Part shown: in pieces, positions 49,760 through 58,998 of the stretch
Layout: each line of letters begins with the position of its first letter
How positions within the stretch are numbered: the stretch's first letter is position 1
Source of the DNA: Mucilaginibacter_A sp050954285
Lineage (GTDB): Bacteria; Bacteroidota; Bacteroidia; Sphingobacteriales; Sphingobacteriaceae
Assembly (NCBI GenBank): GCA_050954285.1
Contig: JBPBPL010000029.1
Coordinates: forward strand, 13,727-77,726
Direction of reading: 5' to 3'
DNA length: 64,000 nucleotides
Notes under the pieces: generated by a model
The model's input: the letters and a program-made list of their open reading frames with translations, nothing else
What the model was told of the DNA's origin: nothing
Database searches by the model: none
Program-made: the position numbers and the translations under genes

Positions 49760-50748
49760 ATGTCTAGTCATCAATTAATGGTGTTAAACAATCAGGAAAC
49801 ATTTGAAAGTGCTATATGCGATTTGTTCAATCTGCTTGAATCTACAAACACATTCAAAAAGTTTGGAAAAAATGGACATCAGCAAAAAGGCATTGATATA
49901 TTTTCGCCAGAAAAAGATTATGCTATACAATGTAAAAAGAAAGATTTAAGTAGAAAGGATATTGTTTTGAAAAGAGAACTTTTAAACGATATAGAAACCG
50001 AGGTAAACAAAATTTTATCTAAAAATTTAACTATTAAATTTTCAAAATTTTATATTGTTTCAACATTCAAAGACGATCCTGATTTTGATGAATTTTGCGA
50101 AGATTTAAAAGAAAACTTAATACTAAATTTGAAATAATATATTGGGGGTGGGATACTTTGCAATCTAAAATCCTTGATCAGAAGACTCTTTTGGCTAAAT
50201 ATTGGCCTAATTTTATAATTACTGAAAACTCTCATGAAAAACAACTTCAAAGAAATTTACAATTAAAAAGTAGAATTAAAATAGATTTTGGAGATTGGAT
50301 AAATTATTCTTTTGAAAATAGGAAAAGAAGATCTCGAATGATTTTGCGAGATTTTCAGGGCAATCAATATCCAAAATCAAATGAACCAGATGAATATGGT
50401 GAATACTCTTGGTTTAAAGCAGAAATAAAAGGTTCTTATCATAATGGATTAGAGTTCTTTCAAGATACAGACATTTATTTTATTGAAAGATTTGAGAACA
50501 ACTTGTGGGATTATAGAAATTTAAACTCTATAAATGAAAACGTTGTTGCTGTAGGAAAAGTTGGCAGAATAAATTTTTCAGATATTATTGTTTATGATAT
50601 CAAAGGAGATGAATATCACAATTACCCTCACATCTATTGCAAGTTTAAATATAAGGGTTTACCTTTTGAAAACTTTTATTACTATAATGTAAAAAGAAGT
50701 TATGAGACATACGAATTAGAAGATAAAAGATCAACAAAACCTATTTAA
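49760..50748 (+). pseudogene. Mrr-like restriction-type nuclease, frameshifted
   Basis: The 5' reading frame (49760-50137, 125 aa) has a PD-(D/E)xK site: a helical lead, then GKNGHQQKGIDIF and YAIQCKKKDL, matching G-x-D...Q-x-K. It ends early. The next frame (from about 50107, to 50748) continues with KFEIIYWGWDTLQ, a typical continuation of this family, and then an unrecognised C-terminal domain. Joining the frames needs one extra base in the A-runs at 50107-50115, giving about 329 residues. The region is much more AT-rich than its flanks. The gene may be decayed, mis-sequenced or programmed. It has no methylase or partner beside it. Confidence 0.7.
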
Positions 50749-50939
50749 TCATCTTTGATGCTTAGAATTAAATGCTTTAATCCAGTAACAATTACCAAAT
50801 AATTTATAAATTTTTCTTCCAAAAATTATCCATATTTTTCAATTAAGTAAACTTGTAAAAAGCTGTCAGCAATTGGCCAATGCATTTGCCAGAATCCTTA
50901 CTATTTCCATCTTCGTTCTAAAATCCATTCCTTTTCCTT

Positions 50940-50963
50940 CATGCTGTTTTTACCAGGTAAAAG
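50940..50963 (+). repeat. dispersed motif copy (TGT core)
   Basis: CATGCTGTTTTTACCAGG, TAAAA. The 340-bp gap 50749-51088 is otherwise AT-rich and shows no gene. Confidence 0.85.
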
Positions 50964-51088
50964 TTGGGATCAATATTAAATACTTATTATTTAATATTTA
51001 ATTCTTAACTCGCTGAATATCTTTGGTTTCTACTGATGAATTTGTACATTGCCGAAGCATCTGTGCATTTACAAAGCAAATAATTGAC

Positions 51089-52551
51089 ATGAAGAAACTC
51101 TTACCTTTTTTCCTTTTTATACTTATTGCCTGCAATGGTTACGGCCAATTGTTAGATTCTTTACAGATAAACGTGGGATCACTGGGCACCATTGCCAAAG
51201 ATGGTTATCAGCCTTTGTGGCTGGTTTCCAACTGCTGGGGCGCCATTACGGATCAAAAATATGACGCTTCCACTTACGCAGGATTTACCAACGCGAATTA
51301 TTTTGGTAAAAATTACATCAGCAAATCCAATCCAACGGGTATGGAACAACCGATTTTTTATGTAAAATATGGTGCAAACCTTATCAATAACAATCATTTT
51401 CAAACGGTTACCTTTCAGGAAGCTTATGTAAAAGCTGGCTACAAACATCTGGAAATCCGGGCTGGCCGCTTTAAATACATTCCCGGAGAAGTGGATCAGG
51501 ATTTGTCCAGCGGATCCTTGGGCGTGAGTGGAAACGCGTTGCCCATTCCGCAAATCACCATTGCACTTACAGATTATGTCAACGTGCCATTTACCAATGG
51601 CTGGTTGCAGATAAAAGGGCAATTGAGCCACGGCTGGTTTGGTGCTAACCGGTTTTTGAACTCTTATTATCATGAAAAAAACCTGTACCTGCGTGTGGGT
51701 AAAAAACGGTTTAAATTTTTTGGAGGCTTGCAGCATTATGTGGAATGGGGCGGCAGAAGGGATGGCATTCAATTAGACCGGTCGTTCAAAGGTTTTTTAA
51801 ATGTGTTTCTTTCTACAACCAATGCTGATGATGGTTCTGGTATCGATCCAACACAGGCACAATATGCGGCTTACCATGCCGGAGACCAGCGGGGCGTTTT
51901 TGAATTGGGTTTTGACTTGGAAACGAACAATTTCCTGTTGCATGCTTATCACCAAACGCCTTTTGACGGAACTTGGGGCATCGATATCAGGAATATTGAT
52001 AACCTGTCGGGTCTCAGCATTGTTCCTAAAAAAGAAAATGCAGTGATAAAAAAAGTATTGCTTGAATTTATTTACACTAAGCAGGCAGAAAATTATGCTC
52101 CGCCTGATAACCGGCAGGCGTATTACAACAATGGTTATTACAAAACGGGGTGGGAATATCAGAACCAGATTATTGGTACTCCGCTGTTTATCAACCGCAC
52201 CAGGGCGCAGGATTATGTTTATTTTCAGCAAAGAGGTATCAACCTTTTGACTGGAACAGCCCTAATATTCCGGGCAATGCAAACATCATCTACAATCAAA
52301 TTGTGGGTGGCAATATTGGTTTGCTGCTTCGTTTTAGTGATAAGTTTTCCGGTAAAACAAAGCTTACTTATACCGCTGGCCAGTACGCCGGCAGTGGCCC
52401 GAATCTGGGCCAGTTTTACTCGTTACAGGAATTATATTACAGCGTTTCTGAAAGTTTAAAAGTTTCGGCCGGATTTGCATTGGATGCCGGAGATTTCAGC
52501 CATAACACCGGAGGCTTGGCAGGCATACACTGGCAGTTCAGGAAAAGTTGA
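51089..52551 (+). pseudogene. wzi: Wzi family capsule assembly outer-membrane protein, frameshifted
   Basis: Start at MKKLLPFF (51089) with a signal peptide ending NGYGQ. The first frame, to about 52245, has SLGTIAKDGYQPLW, EIRAGRFKYIPGE, HYVEWGG and INRTRAQDYVYFQQRGIN, the Wzi/capsule_assembly pattern of a beta-barrel that surface-attaches polysaccharide. The second frame then continues FDWNSPNIPGNANIIYNQIV and ends with IHWQFRKS at 52551. A missing T in the TTTT run 52245-52248 explains the shift; with it the join reads GINLFDWNSP. The full-length product would be about 487 residues. The first frame alone would end with an unrelated tail at 52459. Confidence 0.8.
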
Positions 52552-52603
52552 AAGAAGATGAGCTAAAATACAGAGCCTGTACAAATGGCTATCAAAAAAC
52601 CTT

Positions 52604-52629
52604 TATGCTTCTTTTATGCCTGTAAATTT
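52604..52629 (+). repeat. dispersed motif copy (TTC core)
   Basis: TATGCTTCTTTTATGCC, TGTAAATT; the first of two head-to-head copies in the wzi-amidohydrolase gap. Confidence 0.82.
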
Positions 52630-52667
52630 CGGTTTTGTAATTAGAAAAACCATAGCAACTATTCAGC

Positions 52668-52691
52668 ATTTTAGGTTGATAAAAGAAGCAT
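52668..52691 (-). repeat. dispersed motif copy (TTC core)
   Basis: CATTTTAGGTT, GATAAAAGAAGCAT; full consensus. Confidence 0.9.
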
Positions 52692-52787
52692 AAAATATAT
52701 TTAACAGATTCTGATCATCTTCATTCAAAACAACAATATTACAAACTCAACCTTCCCTCCTGCTGTTCTTCTTCTAAACACCAAACC

Positions 52788-53783
52788 ATGCGTATTGTAA
52801 CTTTAGAAGAACACTTCAGCTTACCAGAATTTATAAAAAGGATACCCAAAGAAATCATCACCGACCGTGGCTGGCCGAATGACCCGAACGCTTCGCCAAT
52901 CATGCAAAAAGCACAGGCTTTGCTGCCCGAATTTGGCGAAAAGCGTTTAAGCTCGATGGATGAAGCCGGCATCAGTGTGCAGGTTTTATCGGTTTCTGGT
53001 CCGGGTGCAGATTTATTGCCCGGAGAAGAAGGCATCCGTTTAGCACAGGATTACAACAATCTCCTGGCGCAAAAAATAACTGCTTATCCAAGCCGCTTTG
53101 CCGCTTTCGCGCACATGCCGATGCAAACGCCGGAAGCCGCAGCAGCCGAACTGGAACGCACCGTAAAAGACCTGGGTTTTTGCGGCGCCATGATTAACGG
53201 CATGACGAATAATCTTTTCCTGGACGATGCTTCTTTTAGCCCTGTTTTATCCAAAGCGCAGGAACTGGATGTGCCGATTTATCTTCACCCCAACTTTCCG
53301 CCAAAAGCCATCCGCGATGTTTATTACAGCAATTTGCCGCAAGGTTTAGATTCGATTTTGGCTTCTGCCGGTTTTGGCTGGCACATTGAAACTGGGATTC
53401 ATATTTTGAGAATGGTTGCTGCCGGTACTTTTGATCGTTTCCCCAAACTGCAGATCATCATCGGCCACATGGGCGAAACGCTGCCGTTTATGATGGCGCG
53501 CAGCGAAAACGGTTTATCCAAAGAGTTGCGAAAATCTGACCGGAGTTTAAGTGAGATTTTGAAGCAGCAGGTGCATATCACCACCAGCGGTTTCTTTACG
53601 CTGCCGCCGCTGATGACTGCTATTGAAACTTTTGGTATCGACCGCATGATGTTTTCGGTAGATTATCCTTTCAGTGCGAACGAAAAAGGAAAAACGTTTT
53701 TAGACAGTCTGGATTTACCGCAAGCTGATCTGGAAAAACTGGCTCATGGCAACGCGGATAAATTATTGAAACTGAAAGTTTAA
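52788..53783 (+). CDS. amidohydrolase-2 family decarboxylase-like protein
   Basis: A 331-residue TIM-barrel protein. MRIVTLEEHF is the E-x-H start typical of gamma-resorcylate and 2,3-dihydroxybenzoate decarboxylases rather than the HxH of true hydrolases. HPNFPP, IIGHMGETLPFMMAR and MFSVDYPFS supply further metal-site His and Asp residues. It should act on a small aromatic acid. The substrate is unknown. A motif copy is translated as DASFSP (53225-53247). Confidence 0.84.
   Translation: MRIVTLEEHFSLPEFIKRIPKEIITDRGWPNDPNASPIMQKAQALLPEFGEKRLSSMDEAGISVQVLSVSGPGADLLPGEEGIRLAQDYNNLLAQKITAYPSRFAAFAHMPMQTPEAAAAELERTVKDLGFCGAMINGMTNNLFLDDASFSPVLSKAQELDVPIYLHPNFPPKAIRDVYYSNLPQGLDSILASAGFGWHIETGIHILRMVAAGTFDRFPKLQIIIGHMGETLPFMMARSENGLSKELRKSDRSLSEILKQQVHITTSGFFTLPPLMTAIETFGIDRMMFSVDYPFSANEKGKTFLDSLDLPQADLEKLAHGNADKLLKLKV
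53225..53247 (+). repeat. dispersed motif copy (TTC core) in amidohydrolase gene
   Basis: GATGCTTCTTTTAGCCCTG then TTTT, read as DDASFSPV. Confidence 0.72.
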
Positions 53784-53792
53784 GCCCGAAAA

Positions 53793-53813
53793 ATAGGTGC
53801 TAAAAACAGCATC
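53793..53813 (-). repeat. dispersed motif copy (TGT core)
   Basis: ATAGGTGCTAAAAACAGCATC, 10 bases after the amidohydrolase stop. Confidence 0.82.
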
Positions 53814-53980
53814 ACAAAATAATTTTCTAAAATAATAGCTGTTATTTTTCACTGTGCCAAACTCGCCACTACCGCATCAAATTCATCAGCGAATATCATC
53901 AGCTGATGGATTTACCTTTCTGATTTGTGATCAGCAGGAACTTAAATCGGACAATACCATTAATTACGAACACTAAAACA

Positions 53981-54010
53981 AAAAAACACAAGCGAAAGCT
54001 TGTGTTTTTT
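53981..54010. terminator. tpx terminator
   Basis: Arms AAAAAACACAAGC and GCTTGTGTTTTTT, 13 bp each, with a GAAA tetraloop, in the convergent gap after tpx. Confidence 0.92.
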
Positions 54011-54043
54011 CAAGATTAATAAACTTGCGCCAAATGCGAAAAA

Positions 54044-54640
54044 TTATTTTATCGCAGCAATAGCGGCTGTATAATCTGGCTCCTGGCCTATTTCTGGCAC
54101 TTGTTGCTCGTAAACAATTTTGCCAGCCGGGTCAATTACAATTACGGCACGGCTCAGCAAACCCTTCATCGGCCCATCGGCTATTTTAACACCGTAAACA
54201 CTGCCAAAATCACTTCTAAAATCAGAAAGCATAGTTACGTTTTTGATTCCTTCGGCACCGCAAAACTGTTTCTGTGCAAAGGGAAGGTCTTTGGAAATAC
54301 AAAGCACGGTGGTGTTTTTCAAGCCTGCGGCATCTTCATTAAATTTCCTTACCGACCGGGAGCATACGCCGGTGTTTACACTTGGGAAGATATTCATGAT
54401 CACATACTTTCCTTTGTAGTCGGCAAAGGTTTTGTCTGCCAGGTCAACGCCGGTTAAGGTAAAGCTTTTAACCGGTGTACCAACAGCAGGCAGTTTTCCG
54501 ATCGTGTGTATGGGTTTGCCACCCATGGTAATAGCAGTGCCATCTGTATTTTGTGCAGAAGAAGCTGTTGCCATAAACAAGCTGGCAAAACCTATAAAAA
54601 GCATTTTTAGGCTTTTTATACTGTTATTTTCATTTTTCAT
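54044..54640 (-). CDS. tpx: exported thiol peroxidase
   Basis: A 198-residue peroxiredoxin with a signal peptide (residues about 12-30, ending SSAQ) after a hydrophilic N-terminus, so it acts outside the cytoplasm, in contrast to most Tpx. The peroxidatic cysteine lies in NTGVCSRSVRKF and the resolving one in LPFAQKQFCGAEG. The fold has FPSVNTG and SDFRSDFGSVYGV blocks. It reduces lipid or alkyl hydroperoxides. Electron donor is not evident nearby. A -7 box is at 54669-54676. Confidence 0.92.
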   Translation of the reverse strand: MKNENNSIKSLKMLFIGFASLFMATASSAQNTDGTAITMGGKPIHTIGKLPAVGTPVKSFTLTGVDLADKTFADYKGKYVIMNIFPSVNTGVCSRSVRKFNEDAAGLKNTTVLCISKDLPFAQKQFCGAEGIKNVTMLSDFRSDFGSVYGVKIADGPMKGLLSRAVIVIDPAGKIVYEQQVPEIGQEPDYTAAIAAIK

Positions 54641-54668
54641 ATTGATTTGATTAATTATTTAAGACAGG

Positions 54669-54676
54669 CAAATGTA
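54669..54676 (-). promoter_or_regulatory. -7 box of tpx
   Basis: Minus strand TACATTTG, with TCTG 19 bases upstream where TTTG is expected. Confidence 0.5.
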
Positions 54677-54885
54677 CTGATAAAGGCGCAGATGCCAGAT
54701 TCGGGGTTAAAAGGCTAACTCGGCCGTAAAGAGGATGCTTCAGCCACACTCAGCATGATAATACAGCAAGTAATACTTCATAAAATCTGCAATACGGTAG
54801 ACTTAGGGAGTAGTCGAGCTGCTCTATATTTTTCGGTTTTTTGTATCATGCCAAATAATGGCAAAAAAATTAATACATAAAAAAA

Positions 54886-54903
54886 GGCGATCATTAAATC
54901 GCC
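54886..54903. terminator. galM terminator
   Basis: GGCGAT CATTAA ATCGCC with an A-run on its left, which is a T-run in the galM transcript. The 311-bp gap 54641-54951 holds this, the tpx promoter and one motif copy; no gene. Confidence 0.7.
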
Positions 54904-54923
54904 CTCTTATTAATATTGAAACA

Positions 54924-54948
54924 GATGCTTCTTTTAGCCACCTTAAAT
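54924..54948 (+). repeat. dispersed motif copy (TTC core)
   Basis: GATGCTTCTTTTAGCCACC, TTAAAT, just past the galM stop. Confidence 0.85.
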
Positions 54949-54951
54949 TCT

Positions 54952-56115
54952 TTACTTTTTTTCTATAAATTTATAAGAAGTAACAGAGTTGAACGTTGCG
55001 CCTGCTTTTAAAGTAGTAGTTGGGAACTGCGGCTGGTTGGGAGAATCCGGAAAATGCTGGGTTTCTAAGCAAAATGCAGTGCGTTTTTCATACGGACTTC
55101 CGCTTTTACCTTTATCACCGCCTTCCATAAAGTTGCCTCCATAAAACTGGATACCGGGCTGATCGGTATAAACCTGCATCTCGATACCGCTTTTATCACC
55201 CCAAACGGTGGCTGCTAGATGTTTGCCTTTTTCTTTAGCATCCAGCACAAAATTATGGTCGTAGCCTTTTCCGTATTCCAGCTGCTGATTTTTCACTTCA
55301 ATGCGTGATCCAATGGTTTCCGGTTTGGTAAAATCCAGTGGCGTTCCGGCAACCGGTTCTATTTTCCCGGTTGGAATCAGCGTTGCATCAATGGGCGTGT
55401 ATGTACTTGCATTTAACTGCAATTTGTGGTTATTGATCGTTGTGTTATCACCATTCAAGTTGAAATAAGAATGATTGGTAAGGTTCAAAACAGTTGCTTT
55501 ATCGGTTGTGGCTTTGTAGGCAATCTGCAAAGCATTCTCATCCGTTAAAGTATAAGTAACGTTTACGTTCAGGTTGCCAGGATAACCTTCTTCTCCATCT
55601 TTGGATAAGTAATGCAGTTCCACGCTTGCGGGTGTCGTTTTCACCACATCCCAAACCTGCGCGCTAAAGCCTTTCGGTCCGCCATGCAGGGAATTTGGCG
55701 CATTGTTAATGGGTAAAGTGTAGTTCTTGCCGTCCAAAGTAAACTTGCCTTTGGCAATCCGGTTACCATAACGGCCAATCAAAGCGCCGAAATACGAACC
55801 GTTTTTAGTGTATTGCTGATAATCTTTCAGGCTGTTGTAACCCAATACAACATCAATCATTTTGCCTGCACTGTCCGGCACCATCAAGCTCACCAGCCTG
55901 CCACCATAATTGGTAACTGCGGCTTTTATTTTACCGTTTGTCAGGGTAAAAAGCTGTATCTGTTTACCGTCGATGGTCTGTTTAAAATTACTCGAATCCG
56001 GGGTTTGTGCTTGTTCCATAGGTTTTTTCTGTCCGTTTTTGGTTGATGACTGCTGGCAACTACTTAAACAAAATAGCAATGCGGCAGGCAAAATACATTT
56101 TCTGAAAGTGTTCAT
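54952..56115 (-). CDS. galM: aldose 1-epimerase (lipoprotein form)
   Basis: A 387-residue protein. The N-terminus MNTFRKCILPAALLFCLSSC has a lipobox with Cys20, so it is lipid-anchored in the envelope. The GalM fold is shown by LTNGKIKAAVTNYGGRLVS, YGNRIAKGKF, NNAPNSLHGG (catalytic His), LTNHSYFNLNG (second His) and GYDHNFVLD, with the C-terminal EKRTAFCLETQHFPDSPNQP. It converts beta- to alpha-anomers of galactose or glucose, here on the periplasmic or surface side. Common in polysaccharide-using Bacteroidota. Confidence 0.94.
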   Translation of the reverse strand: MNTFRKCILPAALLFCLSSCQQSSTKNGQKKPMEQAQTPDSSNFKQTIDGKQIQLFTLTNGKIKAAVTNYGGRLVSLMVPDSAGKMIDVVLGYNSLKDYQQYTKNGSYFGALIGRYGNRIAKGKFTLDGKNYTLPINNAPNSLHGGPKGFSAQVWDVVKTTPASVELHYLSKDGEEGYPGNLNVNVTYTLTDENALQIAYKATTDKATVLNLTNHSYFNLNGDNTTINNHKLQLNASTYTPIDATLIPTGKIEPVAGTPLDFTKPETIGSRIEVKNQQLEYGKGYDHNFVLDAKEKGKHLAATVWGDKSGIEMQVYTDQPGIQFYGGNFMEGGDKGKSGSPYEKRTAFCLETQHFPDSPNQPQFPTTTLKAGATFNSVTSYKFIEKK

Positions 56116-56194
56116 TGGTTATAATTTGCGGGGAAGATAGGTATATATTCTTTCCTTTTAAACCTAAAAAAACAAACAGGGTTTTAGTTAATTC

Positions 56195-56220
56195 AATGCT
56201 TCTTTTATCGGTATAAATTT
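56195..56220 (+). repeat. dispersed motif copy (TTC core)
   Basis: AATGCTTCTTTTATCGG, TATAAAT. The 419-bp gap 56116-56534 is AT-rich and holds this copy and the next, plus a small AAGACAGCTATCTT hairpin; no gene. Confidence 0.88.
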
Positions 56221-56344
56221 TATCTGACTCTCCTGAAGGAACAGGGAATCAAGACAGCTATCTTGCTAAGTAGGAAATAAGTTGACAGTAAAAAGCATCA
56301 ATTTTCTTTCTAACAGTTTAAAGTGAGATCAGGAAATGACCGAA

Positions 56345-56371
56345 ATTTTAAGAGGATAAAAGAAGCATTGC
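56345..56371 (-). repeat. dispersed motif copy (TTC core)
   Basis: ATTTTAAGAG, GATAAAAGAAGCATT, 164 bases before the ATP-grasp gene. Confidence 0.88.
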
Positions 56372-56534
56372 TAAAAAACCATCACCAGAAAAAATAAGTT
56401 TAAAAAATCACCTTCAACAATCTATATTTCACCAGCTATTTCATTTTTTTGTTGAGGGAAATAAAATTTAATCCTATTTTTTCAATATTATTTACTATCA
56501 TGTAAAAAATAGTAACAATTAAACTCGATAAAAC

Positions 56535-57983
56535 ATGGATTCATCCTCACTTTTGAAAGAGTATCCTTTTACACCGGCAGTTTGGGATGAAATGTGCATG
56601 CAAAATGAAGTTCGGGCACCTTATCAAAAAGTATATGAATTTTTGAAACAGATCAGTACGGAAGATCTCACCCGAAAAGAAGAAATGGCGCGCCGTTTGT
56701 TCATGAACCAGGGCATTACTTTTACTGTTTATTCCAGCGGAGAAGGAATTGAGAAAATTTTTCCTTTTGATGTGATTCCGCGCATCATCACCTCTACCGA
56801 ATGGGATTTTATCGAACGCGGCATCAAACAGCGTTTAAAAGCGCTGAACCTTTTTCTGAAAGATATATATCATAATCAGTTTATCCTGAAAGACGGTATC
56901 GTGCCGATCGAAATGATTTATTCATGTCCACATTTTCTGCGCGAAATGCACGAGCTGAACGTGCCGCATGAGATTTACGTCCACATTGCCGGGATCGATA
57001 TTATCCGCGATGCCGACGGCGAGTTTTATGTGTTGGAGGATAACCTGCGTACACCTTCCGGCGTGTCCTACATGCTGGAAAACCGGGAAATTACCAAGCG
57101 CATCTTTCCTGATCTGCTGCCACAAAACAATGTGCGCACGGTGATGGAATATCCGCAGCTGCTGTACAAAAACCTGGCTTCGTTATCGCCGCGGCACATC
57201 AGCAAACCCAATATTGTACTGCTGACGCCTGGCATCTATAATTCGGCTTATTTTGAACATACTACTTTGGCGCGCCTGATGGGCATCGAACTGGTGGAAG
57301 GCCGCGATCTGGTGGTGCATAATCACCACGTTTATACTAAAACCACAGGGGGTTTGCAGCAGGTAGATGTAATTTACCGCCGCGTAGATGATGAGTTTTT
57401 GGATCCGCTGGTATTCAACCCGAATGGTTTGCTGGGTGTGGCCGGATTAATGTCGGCTTACCGGAAAGGAAACGTGGCTATTGTGAATGCGCCTGGAAAC
57501 GGCGTGGCTGATGATAAAGCGATTTACATTCACGTGCCGGCAATGATCAGGTATTATCTGAATGAAGAACCGATCCTGAAAAACGTGCCTACTTATCAGC
57601 TCAACAACCCCGACGAAAGGCAATACGTTTTTAGTAACATGGCCAACATGGTGATTAAAAAAACCAATGAATCCGGCGGTTACGGCATGCTGATCGGCAG
57701 TGCGGCCACCGAACAGGAAATGGAAGATTTTAAAGTTGCGATCCTGGATAATCCGCGCGAGTTTATTGCGCAACCGATTATCAGCCTGTCTTCTGCACCT
57801 TGTTATTTGAACGGAAAGCTACAGCCGCGGCGCATCGATTTGCGGCCTTTTGCACTTTGCGGGCCGGATGGGATAGAGATTGTGCCGGGCGGACTGACGC
57901 GTGTTGCCCTGCGGGAAGGTTCGCTGGTAGTTAATTCCTCGCAAGGCGGCGGAAGTAAGGACACCTGGATATTAAGTAAATAA
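56535..57983 (+). CDS. circularly permuted type 2 ATP-grasp protein
   Basis: A 482-residue protein of the DUF404/DUF407 (CP_ATPgrasp) family: PYQKVYEFL, FPFDVIPRIITSTEWDFIERG, YVLEDNLRTPSGVSYM, LVEGRDLVVHNHHVYT, VDVIYRRVDDEFLDP and ESGGYGML. It is predicted to form an amide-type bond with ATP. It begins a three-gene cluster with the alpha-E and transglutaminase genes (21- and 58-base gaps), a conserved but chemically unassigned set probably making a small peptide-like compound or modifying a protein. Confidence 0.92.
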   Translation: MDSSSLLKEYPFTPAVWDEMCMQNEVRAPYQKVYEFLKQISTEDLTRKEEMARRLFMNQGITFTVYSSGEGIEKIFPFDVIPRIITSTEWDFIERGIKQRLKALNLFLKDIYHNQFILKDGIVPIEMIYSCPHFLREMHELNVPHEIYVHIAGIDIIRDADGEFYVLEDNLRTPSGVSYMLENREITKRIFPDLLPQNNVRTVMEYPQLLYKNLASLSPRHISKPNIVLLTPGIYNSAYFEHTTLARLMGIELVEGRDLVVHNHHVYTKTTGGLQQVDVIYRRVDDEFLDPLVFNPNGLLGVAGLMSAYRKGNVAIVNAPGNGVADDKAIYIHVPAMIRYYLNEEPILKNVPTYQLNNPDERQYVFSNMANMVIKKTNESGGYGMLIGSAATEQEMEDFKVAILDNPREFIAQPIISLSSAPCYLNGKLQPRRIDLRPFALCGPDGIEIVPGGLTRVALREGSLVVNSSQGGGSKDTWILSK

Positions 57984-58004
57984 CTTATTTTAAGTAGATA
58001 GAAC

Positions 58005-58940
58005 ATGTTATCAAGAGTTGCGGATTCCCTTTACTGGATGTCCAGATATATGGAACGTTCAGATGGTATTTTAAGGATGCTGCGGATCAACTACGCCTAT
58101 TCACAGGATGATATCCCGGAGTTTACCTGGAAACCGGTACTCCAGATATTTTCTTTCCTGGAGGAAGATGCTATTTTTAGCATGGAAAAAAACGGGCGCG
58201 AAGTATTGCGTTATATGGTGATGGAAAAAGAAAACGGCAATGCTATTTTCAACCTGATTACCCAAAGCCGCGAAAATGCGCGTTCCGTTCAGGATCATAT
58301 TACCAAAGAATTATGGCAGTGTTTGAATGAGTTTTACCACATCACCCGCGATGAATTGTTGCTGGACGCACTGAAAACGGATGATCCGATTTCGGTGATG
58401 GATGGCCTGATCCGGCAATGTATGTCGTACTATGGCACTGCGGAAATCACGATGGCGCGGGGCGAAGGTTTTTATTATATGAACGTTGGCAAATATCTGG
58501 AACGCGCTATCCAGACGGTGAACATTCTTGACGTCAAATTCAGTGAACAGGATTATGATCTGGATGGCGCGCACGATCCAATTTACTGGCGTTACCTGTT
58601 GTTGTCTATTTCCGGTTACGAACTTTTTCTGCGGAGTTACCGCTCTACTTTAGGGCCGAGAAATATCCTCGATCAAACCATATGGAACGAGAATTTCCCA
58701 CGGTCTATTTTGTATTCGGTTACGCGGCTGCAACGGTCTTTCGATAAATTAAACATGGATACGCAGCTGGAAAGCTATCAGAAACTAAAATTTCTAATCG
58801 GGAAATTAAATAGCCACGTTAAGTTTTCGGATATGCAAACCCTGGAAACCGAAGGTTTGCGGCAATACCTCCAAACCATTAAAGATGAGCTTTTTGAGAT
58901 TGGTACTGCTTTTAACCACTATTATTTTGCTTACGATTAA
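58005..58940 (+). CDS. alpha-E domain protein
   Basis: A 311-residue all-helical protein: MLSRVADSLYWMSRYMERSD is the canonical start of the family, which has no catalytic assignment. It has regular acidic/aromatic helices throughout (YYMNVGKYLERAIQTVNILDV). It forms the middle member of the ATP-grasp/alpha-E/transglutaminase triad and probably acts with the ATP-grasp protein. Confidence 0.93.
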   Translation: MLSRVADSLYWMSRYMERSDGILRMLRINYAYSQDDIPEFTWKPVLQIFSFLEEDAIFSMEKNGREVLRYMVMEKENGNAIFNLITQSRENARSVQDHITKELWQCLNEFYHITRDELLLDALKTDDPISVMDGLIRQCMSYYGTAEITMARGEGFYYMNVGKYLERAIQTVNILDVKFSEQDYDLDGAHDPIYWRYLLLSISGYELFLRSYRSTLGPRNILDQTIWNENFPRSILYSVTRLQRSFDKLNMDTQLESYQKLKFLIGKLNSHVKFSDMQTLETEGLRQYLQTIKDELFEIGTAFNHYYFAYD

Positions 58941-58998
58941 TTTCGGTTTTCGATTATTTAACACGATCAATCTTCATCAGTATTCAGCTTAATTTTCT

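Noticed and set aside
54721..54790. GAGGATGCTTCAGCC and AATACTTCATAAAA as further motif copies
   Set aside because: Each keeps only part of the core and lacks the T-run; possibly decayed copies but not counted.
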